In this document: positions 56,761 to 64,000 of the stretch, piece after piece | How the letters are laid out: every line of letters starts with the position of its first letter | Numbering within the stretch: the first letter of the stretch is position 1 | DNA from: Limnoperna fortunei | Taxonomy: Eukaryota; Mollusca; Bivalvia; Mytilida; Modiolidae | NCBI GenBank assembly: GCA_944474755.1 | Contig: OX104112.1 | Span: 65,272,433-65,336,432 of the forward strand | Direction of reading: 5' to 3' | Length of the DNA stretch: 64,000 nucleotides | The notes under the pieces: model-generated | Told to the model about the DNA's origin: nothing | Seen by the model: only the letters and a program-made list of their open reading frames with translations | Database searches by the model: none | Position numbers and translations under genes: made by a program

Positions 56761-57112
56761 ATAAACTTGATATACACCACTGTCTGAATGTGAACGTGTT
56801 ATATGTAATACCGGGGGGCATTTATTGTCTTACTCTATCTATTTCCGTTTGCTAGATTTTTTTTTTTCATTTTAAGGCCCATATTACTCCTTTTTAAAAT
56901 ACTTGCCGGTTGTTTTCTATTCTTAAATATGGCTCTTAAACTACTCACAGACTTCAACTAACCAATAGTATTATCGCAGACACAGGAATGCTCAATAAGT
57001 ATTACTTTATGCACTGATGAAGTTACCTTTACTACCTGACGGTAATCCGCGCTTTAAAAACATCTGAGCTATAAATAGCTTGTTGTTGTTAAGAGCACTA
57101 ATTGTGCGTTAA

Positions 57113-57860
57113 AAATAAATGGCATTGAATTCCAACGCTTAGATTCATGTTTCTACTTATTAATTTTATAGCAAAAACTATTTGGTTAACCACTTACCTA
57201 ATAAACAGTTGACTGATAACATCCAGCAAAAACTAGTACACGGTTCACTGATAGGTTAGAGGTCACATTATGTAAATAATCATATTATTACTTCTGCTTG
57301 TTTACTGAGAGTATCCGGCTTTATGAAATTTGTATAATAAATACTTAGACGTTTAGTATCAACAGCTGCCGCATTACATTCGGTGACAAAATAACTGTCC
57401 TGTATAATTTGTTCTCTTGAATATAAACGGTTGCAAGTCTTTTATGACATTTATAATTATTTAAAAATGTATTCAGTCTTTGCTAAAATTAGGTATAGGC
57501 ATGATCAAGCAGATGAATTTGTTCAGATTAAATCGTTGTTTTGAGTTACAGGCTTTATATCATGCAGTATTGTTTTTGAAATTGCAATAGATTATTATTT
57601 TTGCTCGATGCTAACATAAAGAATGACAGACATTAAATATTTGTGGTCACATCAGCACAGAAATAGCAATAAAATTAAAAAAACGTACTGAGCCTCTTAA
57701 TGAGGACAAAGAAATCGGCTTGATTGGGTCTATTGCATACCTTTTTCATGGCATTATCGTTCTCCCTGTATTCACGGCTGATAACAAACATCTTGTCCAG
57801 ATTACTAATGGTAAAGTAGGTTCATCTCTGTGTAAGTGGTGAGATTGTCTTTCTTGTACT
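57113..57860. other. Resumed unit 2 sequence upstream of gene C, no gene
   Basis: Aligns with 25395-25975 and 27515-27660 of unit 1. No conserved ORF. Confidence 0.6.
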
Positions 57861-58204
57861 CTCCAACATATGGCTAGTTAATTTCATATTTGTTATTTAA
57901 CAAATTACTTCAATACACAGCGATTTAGTTAGTGGCTTAATGTAAGAAACATACAAACAGATTTCAAGGTTGCATCTCCGAACAAAAGTTTGTTGAATAA
58001 GACGGTAAACTAAATACAGTCCGAATAAAAACTTTAGAGCAGCAGATAGGTCACTTTGAGGATCGAGATAAAGGGAAAAAATAACATACTGAGAACAGCG
58101 ACGTATGTGGAAGACACATGCGAGTTGTATCCGGATTTGATTTCTTTCTATGAATTACTTATTAGTATGCACTTGTACTAGTTGGTGATATTCTGTACAG
58201 AACA

Positions 58205-58728
58205 ATCAGATTGATTGATTGATTGATTAATGGTGTTTAACGCCCGAGCAGCATTATTTCAGCTATATTCAGGCGATGAACATGAAATGGATGATAAAAT
58301 GAACATGAAATGATGATGAATGAAAATGGGATGGGACACAAGGAAAAAAGGGGTAACAGATTTTAGATTGCCACTGGCAAATGGGAGGATGGATAGGGTC
58401 GGGCAATTCAGCCTCCTGTAGCGGGATCGAAATTCCTACTCATAGCGAATACTACAGCAGCGTTCTTTAACGTGCGAGGAACGTGGCATTTTTCCCAACA
58501 CGGTGCACTAATATGGTTTGCGGTCAGGTTTTCCGTATTATGGCCTGACAACCCCAGCTTGCCAAGGGCACCCCATTCAACCACCTGGGGCACACATCCC
58601 AGTCGGTCTTTAGGCAAACCGACCTGACAGCCGGTCAGGGTACTGGGCGCTTTTTAGTCGCCTTTTACGACAAGCTAGCGCGACTGCGGTCTATTCTTTT
58701 GGCCACCCGGATCCCGCACGGGGCCAAT
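58205..58728 (-). mobile_element. ~520-bp SINE-like element, unit 2 only
   Basis: On the minus strand it begins GGCCCCGTGCGGGATCCGGG and contains CTTGTCGTAAAAGGCGACTA, a block shared by many animal SINEs. It then has GGAATTTCGATCCCGCTACA, and ends GAATATAGCTGAAATAATGC, GGGCGTTAAACACCAT, TAATCAATCAATCAATCA. It is GC-rich compared with its surroundings. The ORF 58408-58617 is a by-product. Confidence 0.65.
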
Positions 58729-59424
58729 CATATTGAGCATGATTACATGTGGACTGATCAGTAGTGATACCTTTGTTTAAAAAGTTTGTTGAAATGAATT
58801 TCAATTAAGATAATTTGAGAAAAATTTAAATAAACAAAGATACAACTGGAAAGTGTCCGACATCAACAGTTAAATGATTCTTTCTTTCAAGGTGATTTTA
58901 GCTTTTAAAACATCAACGGCACATCATGACTTACATAAATATTGATAACTTGATGAACACATCATTATAATAGGTTCTGGGTATAAATACCGTGAAATAA
59001 TGGATAAAATGACCATTCGTCATTACTATATGCATGTATGTCGTATATTTTTAATATTAAATAAACTGTTTAATATAATGCCATCCCGGGGCACAGTATT
59101 AGTAAAAAAACAAATATGCAAATAAAAATGAATTACAGAAATTTTAAGGATTGAGTGTTAGCAGTTTTAAATTACACAAATAGGTAACCCATTACACCAT
59201 GTACACTTAACATAGGAAAACGGATGATAAATTGAACAGAAATGTTCAAGATTTTCCATAATATGAGATGTATATATATATTAAAGAATTCGGAAACTCT
59301 ATACAAAGTTTCAATTAATACTTTAAATGGATAAACAGATTGAATAAACATTTACCGTTCTATGATGACCCTACCCACATTTCAAATATTTAAAATATCT
59401 AAAGACTAGGTAAATAAACTAAAT

Positions 59425-59860
59425 GAAAATTTGATTTGAAGGTTAAGGTCAAAGGTCATTCAAGATATGTAAATTATCGCCCTATGCGGATATACTAATA
59501 TACTTGGTATCCTAATCTAAGGTTTAAATTTTAAAAAATTTGGGAATATGACCTTGAAGGTTAAGATCAAAGGTCATCCACTGGTATGCAACACTTCGTC
59601 CTATGGGGACCTACCTACATATAAAAATCTAAAGGCATAGTTCAAAAAACAATATCACTTAGAATTTGACCTTGAGAGTTAAGGTCATCCTAGGTCAACC
59701 ACTGTAAAAGCAACGCATCGCGTATGGAACTTGCTACATACATAACAAATATGTCAGGACAAAGTCAAGTTAAAAAGACAAAAAAATGTTACAGGCCATA
59801 CAAACTATCAATACAAATTAACATGACTTTGACCTTGAGGGAAAATATCAAAATCATTTA
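59425..59860. repeat. TGACCTTGA/AGGTCA-rich ~115-bp tandem repeat, unit 2
   Basis: Three to four units with GTTAAGGTCAAAGGTCAT, TCGCCCTATG, GACCTACCTACATA and AAGGCATAGTTCAAAA landmarks, starting near 59437, 59550 and 59668, with a partial at 59830. At 59446-59458 it contains AGGTCA-A-AGGTCA, a perfect direct repeat with 1-bp spacing. Confidence 0.7.
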
Positions 59861-59949
59861 AATTTATTATTATAGGCGACACACCTTCTAAAAGTGACAC
59901 ATCTTCATGTAGAATATCCAAAACCAAGGTTAATAGACTAGATTGTCTT

Positions 59950-61742
59950 AAAAGCCTGTATCGCTCACCTGAGTAACAAAAAGACTTTTTAAGAGACATG
60001 ACTTTTCTTGCTAATTTTAATATAAAATGCAAAAGAGTTTATGTGAAGATGCTGTTTCCATAAATGTTGCCATGTTGAATTTCCAATTAGGAGCAATTTG
60101 TAGGAGACTTTTGTGAGAAGGAGCCGTTTTATGTGTCTTTCTGATAGGTTACTATAATAAGTAATGTTCCATGGTGGCAGCAATCTTGTATTTTGAATCA
60201 AAACAAAAAAACTAAAAATTCGTAGAGGACCATCTGAGGTACATTTCAACAATATTATAATTTAATCTGCCAAGCGGTTTGTGAGAAAACAAATTTCGAA
60301 ATTTCAGCCAATCAGAATGCATTTGCATCTCTGGCAGCCATGTTGAATTTCATATCGGCTCGAAAAACTCAAAATAAGATAACTGTCCAAGATTCACTTC
60401 TGCATTATTTGATTTCATTGTGTGGTACAGTTTCATAGAAGTTTGCATGGTTTTCCCATAAGGTCCTATATTAAGCTGTGTTCAACGGTGGCGGGCCATC
60501 TAGGATTTTGTATCGGCAAAAAAAAATTGAAAGGACTGTCAAAGGTATATTGCTGCAATGTGTCAAATCAATCAGCCCTGCGGTTTGTGAGAAGATTGTT
60601 TTAATTCAGCCAATCAGAAAGCACTAGTAGCCCTGGCAGCCATGTTGAATTTCCAATTTGCTCAAAAACTCAAAATAATAAGATAACTATCCAAGCTTCA
60701 TTTCTTGCAAAATTTACATGATTGTGTGGAAGCTATTTGTGTTTTTCCCATAGGATTCTATGTTCAAATGTAGCAGCCATCTTGGATTTCGGATCGTCAC
60801 AAAAAGATCATACTTTGTAAAGGATCATCTAAGGTACATTTATGCAATATTTCAAATCAATCTGCCATGCTGTTTGTAACAAGAAGATTTAAAAATTTCA
60901 ACCCAACAGAACGCAATAATGGCCCTGGAAGCCATGTTGAAATGGCAATTGGCATGAAAAACTCAAAATAAAAAGATGACTATTTTACCTTCATTTCTTC
61001 ATAATTTGGCTTTATTGTGTGGAACAGTTTCCGACAAAAAGTTGTTTGTATGTTTTTTTCCATAAGATCCTTTGTTAAACTAAGTCCTGCGATGGCGGCC
61101 ATCTTGGATTTTATATCGTCGCAAAAACTCACTTTGTAGAGGACCATCTAAGGTAAATTTCTGCAATATTTCAAATCAATCTGCAATTAGGTTTGTAATT
61201 TGAAATTTCAGCCAATCAGAACACATTAGTGGCCCTGGAAGCCATGTTGAATTTGCAATTGACTCGAAAAACTCAAAACAATAAGATAACTATTCAACCT
61301 TCATTTCTTCATAATTTGGCTTCATTGCGTGGAACAGTTTCAAAGAAATTGTTTGTATATTTTTCACATAGGGTAGTATTTTAAACTAAGTCCTGCAATG
61401 TCGGCCATCTTGGATTTTGGATCGGCACAAAAAACGCAAACTTTGTTGAGAAACCATCTAAGGTACATTTCTGCAATATTTCAAATCAATCTTCAAGGCG
61501 GTTTATGAGAAGATTTTTTAAATTATGATAAGCCAATCAGAACGCATTAATGGCCCTGGCAGACATGTCTTATATTTGATCAGCACCAACATCAAATTTT
61601 GTTAAGAACCACCCAATAAACATTCAAGCTAAGTTTGATTTCAATTGGCCAAGTGGTTTTGAAGAAAATTGAAATGTGAAAAGTTTACGCACATTAAGTG
61701 ATGAGAATAGCTCACACTGACCCTTTGGGTCAGGTGAGCTAA
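59950..61742. mobile_element. Unit-2-specific element with inverted ends around a 270-320 bp tandem array
   Basis: Unit 1 (28960-28985) has the uninterrupted site. The left end reads CTGTATCGCTCACCTGAGTA and the right end GGGTCAGGTGAGCTAAC, which are inverted with respect to each other (CTCACCTGA against TCAGGTGAG). A terminal hairpin TAGCTCACACTGACC/GGTCAGGTGAGCTA lies at 61709-61741. Between are five to six tandem units with GCCATGTTGAAT starting near 60069, 60339, 60639, 60931 and 61241. There is no transposase, so it is nonautonomous. Confidence 0.75.
60040..61700 (+). repeat. 270-320 bp tandem repeat array
   Basis: Each unit runs AGCCAATCAGAACGCATT, GGCCCTGGCAGCCATGTTGA, AAACTCAAAATAA(T)AAGAT, TTCATTTCTTCATAATTTGG, TGTGGAACAGTTTC, GGTCCTATGTTAAAC, GGCGGCCATCTTGGATTTTG, ACCATCTAAGGTACATTTCT and CAAATCAATCTGCCA. 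Units differ by substitutions and small gaps. The same family is relic at 4190-4950. Confidence 0.8.
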
Positions 61743-62484
61743 CAAAATGCTAAGCGGTTGGATAATATATTATTTGACCTTGAGGTTAAAGCCACGGTTA
61801 TATTGAGGTCATTATAGTATGTGGTACATCTAGATGTACAATTTCTACGACTAGATCAAAACAATATTACATGTGGACAATCTTTCCCAATGGACATTAT
61901 AAAATGGAAATGCCTGCTAATGCTGTTTGTTTTGTCAAAAAGAGATTTCAGCAATACCAACATAATATAATTTTTGTTTGTCTTTACATTAAATTTATGG
62001 CTGATGAAATGTCATGCATGCAATGCCGTAATTTACTGAAAATGAACAACACTGACATATATTAGATCGATGACAAGTTCTTTCCTAACCAGTGAATAGG
62101 AGCAAACCTATAAGCAGTTGACAAACATCCAGATAACAACTTATTTAAATGACCTTGAAATTCTAAGTGAACAGGTGAGGAGATTACAGAAATTACATCG
62201 AGTATTCTGACTTTTTCAAACGTCACTTATTTCTTCAGAATAACTACTCGTCCCCAGTTTTAATAAGTTTTACTATAGACAACAATTTCTTGCTGAAAAA
62301 TATCGTTTGAAAATACGATTGCAGATAGTTTTCCCAATTTTTGAATTCAGTACAGTGATTGTGCTGCGATTATTATTGGACACACCTATTCATGACTAGT
62401 GGTATATGATACCCATCCATTAGACACACCTATTCAGGACTAGTGGTATATGATACCCATTTTCATCAACAATCCAACTCATAC

Positions 62485-62650
62485 TACTGTAATGGAAGCT
62501 GGAGGTTTGGCATGCCATAAAAACCAGTTTAGCCCAACATTTCTTGTGAAATGCCTGTACCAAGCCAGGAGGATTGCTGTGGTTGCTATATTTATGGTTG
62601 TTGGTTCCAAAGTTTGCCAGTTTCTTGGACTTCTATTTGTGGATTGTCTT
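62485..62650 (+). repeat. Dispersed repeat (third copy)
   Basis: Duplicate partner of 29825-29990, related to 10925-11085. The ORFs at 62450-62733 lie in it and are not conserved in unit 1. Confidence 0.5.
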
Positions 62651-62659
62651 TATTAACAG

Positions 62660-64000
62660 TTTCCTTAGTGTTTGGTTTTTTGTTATTACCTTCATTTACA
62701 GCAAACACACAAAGTTGCAATATTTTATTATAAATTTTAAACAATATTAGATCTGAGATAACATTTTTAAATATTTCTTTTATATATTATTACAGTTAAT
62801 TACCACAAGCCAAACAGTTGATAGACAAATTTATTGACCATAATACTATGTAAAACAGTTCTTATAATCTGCATATTTTGTATTAAATGAAAGTTTTGCA
62901 GCAAAATATGAACATTTATAAGACTATGCATATGCAAGAGATGAGTAGAGTGAATGTAAACATTCAGAATCCAAGTATTTCAAGCACAATCTTTGCCGAA
63001 TAAGAACAAGATTCAAAAGATCCCCATATACAGCTGCTTTTTTATCATCCACACAAATTATTTCAACTTTGCAAGCTTTTGTAAGCAATTAGAATTTTAA
63101 ATGCAACATGCTTATCATCTTAATTTGAAAATGGCATACATAAAAATAATGTTATTTTATAACAAATACAAATAATTCAACAAAATATACTGAAATAAAC
63201 TTTTCACAATAAACAAGCAAACATAAGACAAGTCTTTATAGTACAGTTACAGCATGGTATTATTCAGCATAGACATAATAATACATAAAGATTTAATGAA
63301 GCTATCAACATCATAGTCAATAATATTCAACTATAACTCACCAAAACTGTGCATCTATTACCAAAGTGGGTTATACGGAAATGACAAACAAGTAAACACC
63401 TAACCTTCTTCTTCATAAAAGAATAATTTAAACTCTATTCAACGAATATATTAAACACTTTTTCTTTCAACTTGGTGCACAGAGCATATCAATAGCCTTC
63501 ATTACCTAGTTACCTGGTGTTTAATGGATACAGATAAAAAATGTTAAGAACATCTTAATGTTATTACTTTAAAACAAAATATTTTAGTATATTTAATGTA
63601 ACACTAAAACATTTGCAGCACTTAAGATATATTTCTTGCTGTAGCTTTAAAAGAATTTTCTTGATAACAACACCAGCTGTTAAATAATAAATGCATAGAT
63701 GAGAATTTCCTGTTGACCTTGACACACTTTAAATATTTCAGGGTCACTAAGCAACTAAGTTATCATTACTATCACATTATTTTTAACAGCATATTTACAT
63801 TTCTGTATATTATAAATATATCAATTTGTATACATATATAGAACTAAACTAATAAATAAGCACAACAATCACACAAAGGGACTTAACTTATTATTTACAC
63901 ACAAGATGGCCATACCTAAAATATTTACTAAATACCATTATAGCAGTTTCCATTAAAAAAAATAAACAGATTCATTTTAAACTAAGTAAAAAAAAATAAC
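62660..64000. other. AT-rich end of unit 2, no gene seen
   Basis: Aligns with 29990-31154, with a small extra segment near 63220-63340. No coding potential recognised. The window stops about 75 bp before the expected unit end. Confidence 0.5.

Larger units (their letters stand above)
47905..57112. mobile_element. 9.2-kb composite insert upstream of gene C
   Basis: In unit 1 the sequence from AATATGTCCGTGAAAGTGT to TTAAAATAAATGGCATTGA is continuous (about 25360-25400). In unit 2 its two halves are at 47890-47905 and 57112 onward. The block between contains transposon relics in several layers (listed separately) and stretches of AT-rich sequence without recognisable content (47905-49000, 49080-49820, 53460-54860, 56770-57112). 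Nothing in it looks like a host gene. It starts about 600 bp upstream of gene C's ATG. Confidence 0.7.
31230..64000. repeat. Segmental duplication unit 2 (contains gene C), running off the right edge
   Basis: A direct tandem copy of unit 1, enlarged to at least 32.8 kb by insertions of which the 47.9-57.1 kb block is the largest. The last bases of the window match about 31154 of unit 1, so only about 75 bp of the unit are missing. Confidence 0.85.

Noticed and set aside
58408..58617. GC-rich 69-codon ORF resembling a small protein
   Set aside because: It lies entirely inside a SINE-like element, and its GC content is that of the element.

Overview
This window looks like nuclear DNA of a bivalve mollusc. 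It is AT-rich and intron-rich, and its tRNA-headed SINEs have the CAAT-type tails and GTACTCCGGCTTCCTCCCCC-type body I associate with bivalve genomes. It also carries Penelope-like, Tc1-like and APE-type non-LTR relics. The species cannot be named from sequence alone. No prokaryotic genes, rRNA, functional tRNA or CRISPR array were seen.

The only host genes I can support are three genes of the SLC16 (monocarboxylate transporter, MCT) family, all on the minus strand. Gene A (422-7145) is partial: its last two exons lie beyond the left edge. Gene B (17571-24811) and gene C (38998-47297) each assemble from six exons, all in the same splice phase, into open frames of 546 and 561 codons. All three have the family's N-terminal DGGWGW-type motif and the YFxxxRAxATGIAxSGxGxG motif. 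They are most likely 12-TM plasma-membrane carriers of small organic anions or related solutes; the substrate cannot be read from sequence.

B and C belong to a tandem segmental duplication. Unit 1 runs from about 7314 to 31229 and unit 2 from about 31230 to the end of the window, and both units start with the same sequence. Window position 64000 corresponds to about position 31154 of unit 1, so unit 2 should end about 75 bp beyond the edge, where a third copy could begin. Gene A is outside the duplication.

Comparing the two units shows later changes. Unit 1 gained a Tc1-like element (14.84-16.26 kb), a hairpin-headed element (16.65-17.13 kb) and other inserts. Unit 2 gained two SINEs with 13-14 bp target duplications, a foldback element (39.69-40.19 kb), a 56-bp tandem duplication, a 9.2-kb composite insert (47.9-57.1 kb) and a 1.8-kb element with an internal 270-320 bp tandem array (59.95-61.74 kb). 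The 9.2-kb insert holds a three-layer nest: an old non-LTR retrotransposon split by a Tc1-like transposon, which is itself split by a second non-LTR retrotransposon.

The most unusual feature is at the left edge. The 3' end of gene A exon 4 and its 5' splice site have been amplified into a 40/47-bp alternating minisatellite. At least nine extra copies lie in the downstream intron, and eight of them keep GTAAGT on the gene's strand.
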